Source: Paenibacillus barcinonensis (GTDB taxonomy: Bacteria > Bacillota > Bacilli > Paenibacillales > Paenibacillaceae). From it: a stretch of DNA of 64,000 nucleotides. The DNA lies in contig NZ_QJSW01000001.1 in the NCBI RefSeq assembly GCF_003217495.1, forward strand, positions 1 to 64,000. Reading direction: 5' to 3'. Positions 8,813 to 17,070 of the stretch are shown piece after piece; positions within the stretch are counted from its first letter, which is position 1; each line of letters begins with the position of its first letter. The notes under the pieces are model-generated. The model did no database searches and was not told where the DNA came from. It saw nothing but the letters and a program-made list of their open reading frames with translations. A program made the translations under genes and the position numbers.

Positions 8813-8831
8813 CGTTAAAATATTTTTAACG
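8813..8831. promoter_or_regulatory. Candidate operator 2 of the MFS gene, perfect palindrome
   Basis: CGTTAAAA-TAT-TTTTAACG is a perfect 8-3-8 inverted repeat, 78 nt upstream of the MFS start. The two copies are 61 bp apart centre to centre (near six helical turns), which would suit cooperative binding by a dimeric ArsR-type protein. Confidence 0.65.
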
Positions 8832-8892
8832 ATGGAGTTGAGGATGCATTTTCACGTTATGTTTAAGATGGTCATTTGCAGGTTTTTAACCT

Positions 8893-8923
8893 AAAAAAGA
8901 CTCTCATCCTCATGGATGGAGCC
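8893..8923 (-). terminator. Terminator of the RTP-like/oxidoreductase operon
   Basis: On the minus strand, GGCTCCATCC and GGATGAGAGTC pair around a short loop with one bulge and are followed by six T. It is about 90 nt past the end of the gene at 9010. Confidence 0.65.
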
Positions 8924-9009
8924 TTCTATCACACATTTATTTTAAAAATCCTCAGTAAACTGTTGTTGGACTGTTGCTCCACTACCTAACGAAACTTCGT
9001 CTACAATGT

Positions 9010-10035
9010 CTATTTCACTGGACTGCGGTCCACCAGCACCCGCTGACGCGTTCGGGCGGATGCCAGACAGGCATCAATCACACGCATATTCAGAACGGTG
9101 TTGTTCGGACTAAATGGCAGAGGCTCGCCCTCCAGTACCGCCCCCGCAAAAATCTCCACCTGTAGCACATAAGAGTTCGAGACGGAGACACGCTCCTCCC
9201 GGCTTACCGAATCTGTATGGATGATAATCTGCGGTGGAATATCGCTGTTCTCCCAGCCGAACACTTTGGGCAGCTCGATTCGCCCTTCCGTACCGAGAAT
9301 CTCCATCTCAGCCCGCCCGGATGCCCACATGCCACAATCAAAGGTCAGAGCCACTGAATTCGGAAACTCAATCAGTCCTGAAGCCATCATATCAACGCCA
9401 TCATGCTCTTCCGAGAACAAGGCATGTACTGTAACAGCTTCCGGTTCTTGTCCCAGATACATGCGGGCAGCAGAGATCGGATATACGCCGAGGTCAAAAA
9501 TAGAGCCGCCGCCCATATGTTTTTTGAACCTTACATTCTCCTTGTCCTCCGCGGTATTACACGTAAAGTTGCCATGAATCGCTCTAACCGTTCCGATCTC
9601 GCCACTCTCAATAATCTCCTGCACACGTCTGTGCTTCGGATGATAGCGATACATGATCGCCTCAGCAAACAACACACCATGGCGCTCACATGCCTCGATC
9701 ATCTCGGCGGATTGCTCCGCATTCAGGGCTGCGGGCTTTTCACATAGAACATGTTTTCCAGCCTCGGCAGCTTTGATCGTCCATTCTCTGTGCATATGAT
9801 TGGGCAATGGAATATAGACGGCCTGGATATCCGGATCAGCCAGAAGCTCCTCGTAACTGCCATAGGCTCTGACAATATGCATCTCTTCAGCCAAGGCCTC
9901 CGCCTTTTCCTTCGAGCGGCTGGCAATCGCCAGCACTTCACCACGTTCGGACTGCTGAATCGCAGGAATAATTGCTTTCTTGGCAATCGTAGAAGTTCCG
10001 AGTACACCCCACTGCAGAGGTCTGTTCATGCTCAT
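9010..10035 (-). CDS. Gfo/Idh/MocA family oxidoreductase (3)
   Basis: A 341-aa dehydrogenase. The Rossmann start is WGVLGTSTIAKKAIIPAI, the EKP signature is HVLCEKPAALNAEQ, and the C-terminal domain has GGGSIFDLGVYPISAARMYLG, with Asp and Tyr at the catalytic region as in dimeric dihydrodiol/xylose dehydrogenase-like members. Its start overlaps the stop of the RTP-like gene (10032-10035), so the two form an operon with coupled translation. A second ATG at 10029 has better spacing from AAAGGG. The substrate is unknown. Confidence 0.9.
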   Translation of the reverse strand: MSMNRPLQWGVLGTSTIAKKAIIPAIQQSERGEVLAIASRSKEKAEALAEEMHIVRAYGSYEELLADPDIQAVYIPLPNHMHREWTIKAAEAGKHVLCEKPAALNAEQSAEMIEACERHGVLFAEAIMYRYHPKHRRVQEIIESGEIGTVRAIHGNFTCNTAEDKENVRFKKHMGGGSIFDLGVYPISAARMYLGQEPEAVTVHALFSEEHDGVDMMASGLIEFPNSVALTFDCGMWASGRAEMEILGTEGRIELPKVFGWENSDIPPQIIIHTDSVSREERVSVSNSYVLQVEIFAGAVLEGEPLPFSPNNTVLNMRVIDACLASARTRQRVLVDRSPVK

Positions 10036-10406
10036 CGCCCTTTCGTACCGTAGTTATCCGCTTCCGCCTTGTGTAAGATGCCAAGACAACGATCCAGATC
10101 GGCTTTGACCTGTTTTTTGTATAACTCGGCTTTTGCCGCACCCTCATCCGTGAAGTGATAGAGCACGATCTCCTGAAAATCCACCTTCGGATCGTTGCCC
10201 TTCAATTTCTTGGTTCGATAAAAGATACCCTGCTGCACCAGCTCATGTAAGGCCCGATACACCTCGCTCTGCGGCGGTACATATCCGTAATCTTTGAATT
10301 CCTGCTTCATCGCCTCCAGCATCTCGTAGCCATACCCTCTATGCTGCTCTACCATCGTAATGAGATAAACCTTGATAAATGCTCGCTGTGCAATCATAAA
10401 AGCCAT
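10032..10406 (-). CDS. Replication terminator protein (RTP)-like winged-helix protein
   Basis: A 124-aa protein that I recognise as homologous to B. subtilis RTP, the Ter-binding replication fork arrest protein. Shared stretches include QRAFIKVYLITMVEQ, the YGYEMLEAMKQEFKDYG helix, SEVYRALHELVQQGI in the recognition-helix region, EIVLYHF and LYKKQVKADLDRC in the C-terminal dimerisation helix. PadR proteins have a related fold, so automated calls may name it PadR. Its operon position with a metabolic oxidoreductase suggests a transcription regulator rather than a fork-arrest protein. AGGAGGG precedes the ATG. Two related roles are possible and sequence alone does not decide. Confidence 0.75.
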   Translation of the reverse strand: MAFMIAQRAFIKVYLITMVEQHRGYGYEMLEAMKQEFKDYGYVPPQSEVYRALHELVQQGIFYRTKKLKGNDPKVDFQEIVLYHFTDEGAAKAELYKKQVKADLDRCLGILHKAEADNYGTKGR

Positions 10407-10444
10407 GAGCTTTCCCTCCTGTCAGAACCTGTCTATCTCCCATT

Positions 10445-10463
10445 ATAAAACATACGTTCTTAT
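10445..10463. promoter_or_regulatory. Weak candidate operator of the RTP-like gene
   Basis: ATAAAACATACGTTCTTAT lies about 40 nt upstream of the RTP-like start. It has partial dyad character around the central ACGT and faintly resembles the ACATAGTTTAAT half of B. subtilis Ter sites. Autoregulation is only a suggestion. Confidence 0.25.
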
Positions 10464-10609
10464 CCTGCTATCTTACTCTTGATCTCATCACTCATCCTTG
10501 TGACAAACGCTTGAGTAGCAAGCAGGATAACGGTTGGGGAATTCCAAGTGAGGCGAGAACACAGCGAAATTAGGCTTTATTATTATGAATTTTTCATATG
10601 ATGATATAT

Positions 10610-11788
10610 TCACTTGGACGTCCATGAATCCGTTGCTCCTTGGGTTGTTGTGCGCTTGACGGACACCGAGCCCACAATCCATTTTCCCCATCTACATCTA
10701 GAGATCAGCCAGGTCAGCCCACAGGAGGCTGCAAGTGCAGTAAGCCATGTAACGAGCATACGAACCACCGGATTCCATCCCCAGGCCACGTATAACCATT
10801 CATCTGGAATGTAACTATAACGGAGCACCAGCATATGCATCAGATATCCGCCATAGGATAGACCGCCAATCCATGCCAGTCCTTGCAGCACCTTTGGCTG
10901 CTGAAGCTTCAGAGCTAACTGATACAGCACCAGCATTGAAGCCAGCAGAAACAGGATCATATCCGGCCTGATCAGGCTGACGGTGTAGAAGGTGATCTGA
11001 ATGCCATCGGGCTTCTGAAATTCCAGCATCAATAGATAAATAAACCGCAGACCCAGGATAATAAACACCAGCCAGGATACCCAGCGCAGACGGTGAACCC
11101 ATTCTCTCCAGCTCTGGACAGATAACCCTGCTGCAGCCCCAAGCACAAAATAAAAGAAAAAATAAATAAAATTACGGTCTGCATAGGTTGTAAAAGCATC
11201 GGTCAGCACCGGAATCTGCAGCGGCTCCATCCACCGAGCAATGGTCCTCAATTGATCAGCCAGAATCAGATAAACGATCCCTGAGATCAACAGGGCAATC
11301 ATACGCCCCCTCGCTTGAAAACGCTGATATATGTACCGAATGCCACGCAGGAACAACGGGAAAAACACATAGAACTGGATCAGCATAATGATGTACCAGA
11401 AATGTGAAGCCGTTTTGCCCGTTACCACCTTCAGCGCAAGATCAGAGAGCTCCTGCCAGCCGAAGGCTGTCCAATGGCTCGGGGTAAGTATAAAATAGAT
11501 CAGCGTCCACACGACATAAGGCAAGATCACGTCCATACCTCTTTTGCGCATAAACTGGCCGTAATGTAGCTGATCTCCTGTGTTGTAGAATAGAACCATC
11601 CCGGTTATAAATATAAACAACGGTACGGCAAACTTGGCGAGCATCAGCAGCATAGCCAGCACTACACCATCCTGAAGTCCAGCTTGCGGAACCAGCGAAT
11701 AATGAGCAATGGAATGTTGGAGCACAACAGCAGCAAAGGCCATTCCCCTTAAGGTTTCTAATTCGATAATGCGTTCTTTACGAGGCAA
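10610..11788 (-). CDS. Acyltransferase 3 family membrane protein
   Basis: A 392-aa integral membrane acyltransferase of the OafA/WecH-like class with about ten hydrophobic segments. The family signature region is ELETLRGMAFAAVVLQHS near the N-terminus, with Arg and His at the expected catalytic positions. FWYIIMLIQFYVFFPLF is also typical. It would O-acylate an exported polysaccharide, lipid or cell-wall compound at the membrane. TTG at 11788 is the likely start, with AAAGG 9 nt upstream. It is a single gene, divergent from the DUF202 gene. Confidence 0.88.
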   Translation of the reverse strand: MPRKERIIELETLRGMAFAAVVLQHSIAHYSLVPQAGLQDGVVLAMLLMLAKFAVPLFIFITGMVLFYNTGDQLHYGQFMRKRGMDVILPYVVWTLIYFILTPSHWTAFGWQELSDLALKVVTGKTASHFWYIIMLIQFYVFFPLFLRGIRYIYQRFQARGRMIALLISGIVYLILADQLRTIARWMEPLQIPVLTDAFTTYADRNFIYFFFYFVLGAAAGLSVQSWREWVHRLRWVSWLVFIILGLRFIYLLMLEFQKPDGIQITFYTVSLIRPDMILFLLASMLVLYQLALKLQQPKVLQGLAWIGGLSYGGYLMHMLVLRYSYIPDEWLYVAWGWNPVVRMLVTWLTALAASCGLTWLISRCRWGKWIVGSVSVKRTTTQGATDSWTSK

Positions 11789-11879
11789 ATTGATCAGCCT
11801 TTCCTTCTATATTGGTTCATACTTGCCATGTAAAACAAAAAAATCGGGTACAATCCCTGAGTGGAGGTACACGATACAC

Positions 11880-12257
11880 ATGTCCGACAGATCATCCGAT
11901 ATTTCTGAATCCAAATATGTGCAGCAGCACTTGGCGAATGAACGCACATTCCTTGCATGGGTGCGCACGGGCATTGCCATGGCGGGAATCGGTTTTCTCG
12001 CTGCCGGTTTCGGCTTCCATTCGGGCGCTTATGATCGTCTTGCACATCTTGCGGCTATCATTACCGGCATTACGTCTCTTCTGGGCGGCATCTGCATTAT
12101 TTTGTTCTCGGCGACAGCCTACCACCGGAAGCGCACACAGATTAATGAGCAGACATTCCAAGCCACAACCGGACTTATTACGTTTCTCAGTCTCATCTTG
12201 CTTGTGATTGGCATTGCACTTGCGATCCTGCTCTATGTATTGTTATTCCCTGCTTGA
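11880..12257 (+). CDS. DUF202 (YidH-like) membrane protein
   Basis: A 125-aa inner membrane protein. The DUF202 signature YVQQHLANERTFLAWVRTGIAM is followed by three hydrophobic segments (AGIGFLAAGFGF, IITGITSLLGGICIILFSA, FLSLILLVIGIALAILLYV). Function is unknown in the family. ATG 11880 is supported by GTGGAGG about 12 nt upstream, and the signature starts shortly after it. An open frame further upstream (from 11709) runs over the divergent gene and is not used. Confidence 0.9.
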   Translation: MSDRSSDISESKYVQQHLANERTFLAWVRTGIAMAGIGFLAAGFGFHSGAYDRLAHLAAIITGITSLLGGICIILFSATAYHRKRTQINEQTFQATTGLITFLSLILLVIGIALAILLYVLLFPA

Positions 12258-12369
12258 TCAGGTAAAAAACAAGGTTCTGAGATGAACACGGGTACATCTA
12301 ATAAGCATACAGCCCAATCCTCCCAATGCGATAGACGCTAGACATAGGATAATCCTTTGCATGAGGTGC

Positions 12370-12399
12370 AAAAACCGGCCTCCTCAGCGAAGACCGGCT
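12370..12399 (-). terminator. Terminator of the general stress protein gene
   Basis: On the minus strand CCGGTCTTC and GGAGGCCGG pair with two G-U wobbles around GCTGA, followed by TTTTTG. It lies about 70 nt past the stop at 12468. Confidence 0.65.
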
Positions 12400-12467
12400 G
12401 CCGTGCACCTGAAGCTCACATCCATGATGCCAAGAAACCTGTTCTGAATGGAAGCGAACTACTTCCT

Positions 12468-13070
12468 TTATAAAAAGGTATTGTTGCCATAGCGCGCTGC
12501 TTTGGTCTGTGCTTCCATTCGGCGCTCTTCCATATCCAGATCGGGACGGACGGCATTCACATCTTCGCCGTGCATGGTACCCCTGTTCGTATGGTCCGGG
12601 CTGGAAAGATTAAACACGTCGTATACAGCGGTATCCCGATCTGTGGAGTCGACCAGCAGCAGGATTTTACCGTTCTGCACATACTCCTCATATTGCTTCG
12701 CATCCTCTTCAGGAATGCCAAGTCCAACAAGTCCGCCCACCAGTCCACCGGCTCCTGCCCCTACAGCAGCGCCTGTAAAGGTTGCTGCAATAGGCCCGGC
12801 AGCCAGAATTGGACCGATCCCCGGAATCGCCAGTGCGCCAATACCCGCGAGCAGACCCGCCATACCTCCAAGCAAACCGCCGGTTGCTGCACCAGCAGCT
12901 ACACCCTCCGGTGCTTTCGTGCCCGTCTCCTCCCGGATGGCTTTGAGCTCATCCCTATCCTGGGTAACGACAGATATTTCATCGGATGTAAATCCTTCCG
13001 CCTTTAAACTTTCAATAGCCTCTGATGCTTCACGCTCTGTATTAAACACACCTACGATTTTCTTCTGCAT
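12468..13070 (-). CDS. General stress protein with glycine-zipper core (YflT/GS17M-like)
   Basis: A 200-aa protein. Residues 1-60 form the YflT-type domain (KIVGVFNTEREASEAIESLKAEGF and DEISVVTQD). A Gly/Ala-rich membrane-active segment follows (about residues 75-125), alternating GG and GAG pairs like a glycine zipper. The C-terminal part is polar. Expression under stress is inferred from the family and from the sigma-B-like promoter upstream. AGGAGG precedes the ATG by 9 nt. Confidence 0.88.
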   Translation of the reverse strand: MQKKIVGVFNTEREASEAIESLKAEGFTSDEISVVTQDRDELKAIREETGTKAPEGVAAGAATGGLLGGMAGLLAGIGALAIPGIGPILAAGPIAATFTGAAVGAGAGGLVGGLVGLGIPEEDAKQYEEYVQNGKILLLVDSTDRDTAVYDVFNLSSPDHTNRGTMHGEDVNAVRPDLDMEERRMEAQTKAARYGNNTFL

Positions 13071-13111
13071 AGTGAATACCTCCTCATTGGATTGAGTGGT
13101 TCGCTATGTTA

Positions 13112-13136
13112 TTACCCGTCTTTATTTCTTTCAAAC
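13112..13136 (-). promoter_or_regulatory. Sigma-B-like promoter of the general stress gene
   Basis: On the minus strand GTTTGA (-35) and GGGTAA (-10) stand 13 nt apart, close to the sigma-B consensus GTTTAA-N12-14-GGGTAT. The -10 box ends about 41 nt before the ATG. Whether this organism has a sigma-B or uses another stress sigma factor is not known from the window. Confidence 0.6.
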
Positions 13137-13270
13137 GTTTGGAAGATGATTATCGCATGTGTCAATATTAATCTCTACAACCTGAAGTCCAGTTTGTCAC
13201 ATGATATTTCAGAGACAGTTAGACATGTTAAATCCATATAGCCAGTTCGTTGTTAATGATGCTGGGCTTT

Positions 13271-15793
13271 TCAGCTGGTTCGTGGCTTGGCCCGATTCGT
13301 TGCAATCGCCTCGAGTGGATTATCCGGCCAGTAATGCTTCGGATATCGTCCCTTCAAGTCTTTTTTCACCTCAAAATAGGTCTCGCGCCAGAAATTAGCC
13401 AGATCTCTTGTGACCTGAACAGGTCGCTGAGCAGGCGATAACAGATGTAACGTGACCGGCACGCGTCCGCCTGCGATTCGCGGTGTCTCCTGCTGACCAA
13501 ACATCTCCTGCAAACGCACTGCCAGAACAGGGTCCTCCGAATTACTGTAATCTACCGGGATACGAGAGCCGCTCGGCACCTGAATATGGGTCGGCGCTTC
13601 CTCGTCCAGCTGCTGGCGTTGTGTCCAGCTCAGTCCGCCCAGCAATACGTCGTGCATCGAAAGTCTCTTGAGATCTGCGGCGGAGCGCATGCCTGCCACA
13701 TACGGCATGAGCTGTTCGGCCAGTTCATCCGTCAGATGGTCCTCGATCAAATCAGGCCAATCCGGCCAATGTTTGTGCAGAAAACGCATGCGATCCGCAA
13801 GTTGGCGGGAGGTTTTGCTCCAAGGCAGAATGTCTAGTCCTTCCAGTCGTATTCCCGTTAACAGCGCCTCCAGCACCTGCTCTTCCGGCGGCTGTGCAGC
13901 TGGACTCTCCTTGATGATCAGCGCGCCCATGCGCTGCATTTGGTGTGCCCGCACGCTTCGCGTGGTGCGGTCCCATGCCACCTGCATCTCCTCGTGCAGC
14001 AGGTGCTGCGCGGCACGCAGCACCGTCTGCTCCTGCAATGGCGCAGCCAGCAGGATGCGCGCATCTGCGCCCTGGTCGTCTGCCTCGGCTGCGACCAGAT
14101 AAGCGGAACGGCTCAGCGATTCTATCGCGCCGAGCCGCACCCCGCGGCCGCTGCTCAGCAGATAGCGGCCGTCCTCCCGGCGCTGCGCGATCCGGTCCGG
14201 GTACGCAAAGGACAGCAGCAGCCCGCAGCTGTCCTCATCCGGCCGCACCGGATCGGCCGCCGGGCCGCCGAGCACCGAGCATAGCTGGCGGCTCTCCTGC
14301 AGCATGCGCCGCACGGCAGCGCCGTCTGCGCTGGCCGCATGCGGCATCCCGCTGCTGCCTGCGGCCAGCAGCGCCTCCACGCGCGGGCGGAGGTCCACGC
14401 CCGCGCCGCCAGCACTGGCGCTGCTGCTGCGGAGCCCGGCGGGCTCCTGCAGCAGTGCCGCCAGCGTGCTGGCGTAGCTGGCCAGCCCAAGCTCCGCCGA
14501 GCGGAGCAGCATGCTGGCCAGCCGCGGATGAACACCAAGTGTGTTCATCCGCCGCCCAAGGGGCGTGATGCGGCCTGCGTCATCCAGGCCGCCCAGCTGG
14601 CGCAGCAGCGCCTGTGCCTGCGCGTAAGCCGCGTCAGGCGGGATGTCCAGCCAGTTCAGCTCGGCTGGAGACTGGACACCCCAGGCGGCAAGCTCCAGCG
14701 CCAGCGGCGCAAGGTCCGCGGAGGCAATCTCCGGGCGTGCTGCATCTGGCAGCGCCCCATGAGCCTCCTCGCTCCACAGCCGGTAACATACCCCTGGGGC
14801 AATACGCCCCGCCCGTCCGCGCCTTTGATCTGCGGACGCTTTACTCACCGGCAGTGTGACAAGCCGGCTCATGCCCGTTCTGGCCGAGAACGAAGCCGCT
14901 CGGCTCTGCCCGGCATCCACAACCACTTTTACGCCAGGAAGGGTAAGGCTTGATTCTGCAATCGAAGTAGAAAGCACAACCTTGCGCCAGCCTTCGGCAG
15001 CGGGCCGGATTGCCTCATCCTGCTTCTCCGCAGCCATGCTGCCATACAGTGTATGCACGTTCACCTGCGCTGGAAGTGAAGCCTGCACCAATTGCCGTTC
15101 CGTACGGTGAATCTCTCTGGCTCCAGGCAGAAACACCAGAATATCGCCCTGCTCTTCCGTCAATGCCCGAATAATGATACGTGCAGTCCAGCTCTCCAGA
15201 TCAACGGCAGCCGGTTTGGGCACATATCTCGTTTCGACTGGAAATGTACGTCCCGCACAATGCACCACACATGTGTCTTCCCCCAGTAGACTGCTCACTG
15301 GAGCCGGGTCCAGTGTAGCTGACATCACAAGCAGCTTCAGATCCGGACGCAGCATCGCCCTTGATTCCAGTGCAAGAGCAAGCCCCAGATCACCGTGCAG
15401 ATGCCGCTCATGGAATTCGTCGAAAATAATCATGGCGGTGTCCTCCAGCCCCTGATCCTGCTGTAACATCCGCGTTAACACACCTTCAGTCACCACTTCA
15501 ATTCGTGTTGACGGGCTGACCTGGGTATCCATCCGTACACGGTATCCAACCGTCTGTCCTGTTTTTTCACCTAATGCTGCTGCCATTCTCGACGCAGCTG
15601 AACGGGCTGCAAGCCTGCGCGGCTCCAGCATAATAATTTTTTTGCCATCAAGCCATGGCTCTTCCAACATCGCAAGCGGCACAACCGTTGTTTTCCCCGC
15701 TCCCGGCTCAGCAATCAAAACACCTGTATCCTGCTCACGGAAACATTGCTGCAATTCTGGAATAACCGCTTGTATCGGTAAATCAGTGTACAT
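13271..15793 (-). CDS. hrpB: ATP-dependent RNA helicase HrpB
   Basis: A DEAH-box helicase of the HrpB family, 840 aa from the chosen start. Motifs in order are AEPGAGKTTVV (Walker A), IIFDEFHERHLHGDL (DEAH variant DEFH), VMSATLD (motif III), DILVFLPGAREI, STSIAESSLTLPGV and QRRGRAGR (motif VI). The helicase-associated, OB-like and HrpB C-terminal domains follow, ending with YWPDNPLEAIATNRAKP. ATG 15793 (MYTDLPIQAVIPEL) has AGGAG 7 nt upstream. A longer frame to 15865 adds a basic stretch without a site. The middle (about 13940-14870) is strikingly GC-rich compared with the rest of the window. The substrate is unknown. Confidence 0.95.
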   Translation of the reverse strand: MYTDLPIQAVIPELQQCFREQDTGVLIAEPGAGKTTVVPLAMLEEPWLDGKKIIMLEPRRLAARSAASRMAAALGEKTGQTVGYRVRMDTQVSPSTRIEVVTEGVLTRMLQQDQGLEDTAMIIFDEFHERHLHGDLGLALALESRAMLRPDLKLLVMSATLDPAPVSSLLGEDTCVVHCAGRTFPVETRYVPKPAAVDLESWTARIIIRALTEEQGDILVFLPGAREIHRTERQLVQASLPAQVNVHTLYGSMAAEKQDEAIRPAAEGWRKVVLSTSIAESSLTLPGVKVVVDAGQSRAASFSARTGMSRLVTLPVSKASADQRRGRAGRIAPGVCYRLWSEEAHGALPDAARPEIASADLAPLALELAAWGVQSPAELNWLDIPPDAAYAQAQALLRQLGGLDDAGRITPLGRRMNTLGVHPRLASMLLRSAELGLASYASTLAALLQEPAGLRSSSASAGGAGVDLRPRVEALLAAGSSGMPHAASADGAAVRRMLQESRQLCSVLGGPAADPVRPDEDSCGLLLSFAYPDRIAQRREDGRYLLSSGRGVRLGAIESLSRSAYLVAAEADDQGADARILLAAPLQEQTVLRAAQHLLHEEMQVAWDRTTRSVRAHQMQRMGALIIKESPAAQPPEEQVLEALLTGIRLEGLDILPWSKTSRQLADRMRFLHKHWPDWPDLIEDHLTDELAEQLMPYVAGMRSAADLKRLSMHDVLLGGLSWTQRQQLDEEAPTHIQVPSGSRIPVDYSNSEDPVLAVRLQEMFGQQETPRIAGGRVPVTLHLLSPAQRPVQVTRDLANFWRETYFEVKKDLKGRYPKHYWPDNPLEAIATNRAKPRTS

Positions 15794-16129
15794 GTCATCG
15801 CTCCTATTGGATGTCTTACCCCTTCGTTTTCTTGTGTCCTTTGGATAATCATTTTTGTATTTCAATCTTGCTTCCGCAAGCTTAATAAGTTCCCATCACT
15901 TCATCTTTGATTCCCTAAATTCATTTCAACAATTATTTGCCCGAGTTCAACAATCCCGTAATCAGTCTCTTACATTTAATATTGGAACCTTAGCATTATA
16001 ACAAAAAAAGCCGTCCCGAAGGAACGACTATACTATATCCGAACATACAGACATGTGAAGACATGACTGATCTTGTTCGTATATTCACTTCTGCTGGCAG
16101 CAGTTTCCCACCCTTGTGCTTCTAGTGTG
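15794..16129. other. 336-bp intergenic region between hrpB and the SDR gene
   Basis: AT-rich sequence with a short hairpin (GCTTGCGGAAGCAAG on the minus strand, near 15871-15885) and the SDR terminator at 16003-16029. No ORF with a ribosome site is visible. Confidence 0.6.
16003..16029 (-). terminator. Terminator of the SDR gene
   Basis: On the minus strand AGTCGTTCC and GGGACGGCT pair (with wobbles) around TTC, followed by seven T. It lies about 100 nt downstream of the stop at 16130. Confidence 0.75.
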
Positions 16130-16936
16130 TCAGCTGAGCAATGACTCTGCTCCATCAATGACAATCTCTGCCCCTGTAATGTGCTTGGAGGCATTCGAAG
16201 CGAGAAAACTCACCAAATCGGCCACATGCTCAGGCTGTCCTGGTCCGTCCGCGAGCGGCTGCTGCCCCTCAGGGAATTCCATTGGAATTATAATGTCCTG
16301 CAGATCGTCCGTTTTAATGGTGCTCTGATCAATATTCGTGGCAATGGCCCCCGGACAGATGACATTAACCCTGATCTTGAATTTCGCCAGCTCTAATGCA
16401 GCCATTTTGGCAAAAGCAACCTGCCCTGCCTTCGAGGTGCTGTAGGCTGACATTCCAAAGCTAGAGAAGCGCTTGTTTCCATTTATCGAACTCGTAATGA
16501 TAATGCTGCCCCCGCCACGTTTTTTCAGATGAGGCAGTGCATATTTTACAGTGAAAAACGTACCGTCCAGATTTGTTGTAATAATCCGCTGCCAATCCTG
16601 CACCTGGATTTCCTCTATTGGCGCGGACACCCCGTTAATACCTGCATTGGCAAATACGATATCCAGACCGCCAAACAGCTCTACCGTTTCAAGCACAGCC
16701 TTTTCAACCCGTGCCGGATCAGAAATATCCACATCAAAGGCTCTTGCGGCCCCTTCATGTTGTGCATTAATCTCCGCTTCCGTCTGTGAGATCCGATCAT
16801 TCACCAGATCAAACAGCGCAACCTGCGCACCTTCGTTCGCAAGCTTGAGTGCTGTCGCTTTACCGATCCCGGAGCCCGCTCCAGTAATGATCGCTACCTT
16901 CCCCTGAAACTGTGGCTTGCTGCTGTGTTGTGTCAT
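16130..16936 (-). CDS. SDR family oxidoreductase
   Basis: A 268-aa classical short-chain dehydrogenase. TGAGSGIGKAT is the cofactor glycine motif, FANAGING the NAG motif, and the catalytic Ser-Tyr-Lys is visible as SSINGNKRFSSFGMSAYSTSKAG. Asp at the end of strand 2 (ALFDLVND) suggests NAD(H) preference. The start is ATG 16936, with GGAG about 10 nt upstream and GTG at 16939 also possible. It is a single gene with its own terminator. The substrate is not deducible. Confidence 0.93.
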   Translation of the reverse strand: MTQHSSKPQFQGKVAIITGAGSGIGKATALKLANEGAQVALFDLVNDRISQTEAEINAQHEGAARAFDVDISDPARVEKAVLETVELFGGLDIVFANAGINGVSAPIEEIQVQDWQRIITTNLDGTFFTVKYALPHLKKRGGGSIIITSSINGNKRFSSFGMSAYSTSKAGQVAFAKMAALELAKFKIRVNVICPGAIATNIDQSTIKTDDLQDIIIPMEFPEGQQPLADGPGQPEHVADLVSFLASNASKHITGAEIVIDGAESLLS

Positions 16937-17070
16937 CACGTATTCACTCCTTCGATTTGGAAGTTATGTAAGAAGATTCGATCCAACCTCATGTTCAATC
17001 AATTCTTCACAAGATTACCCAAAAGGAGCAGCTTTTAAATCAACACCAGCAACATTTTTTCGGATAAAAC

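Noticed and set aside
10032..10406. Treating the RTP-like gene as evidence for the replication terminus in this window
   Set aside because: No Ter-like repeat array was seen, and the operon context points to a transcription regulator.
13945..14953. Long plus-strand frames of 127-207 codons antisense to hrpB
   Set aside because: They fall in the GC-rich part of hrpB, where stop codons are rare on all frames; their composition (Arg, Ala, Pro) is typical of antisense shadows, and hrpB motifs on the minus strand are clear.
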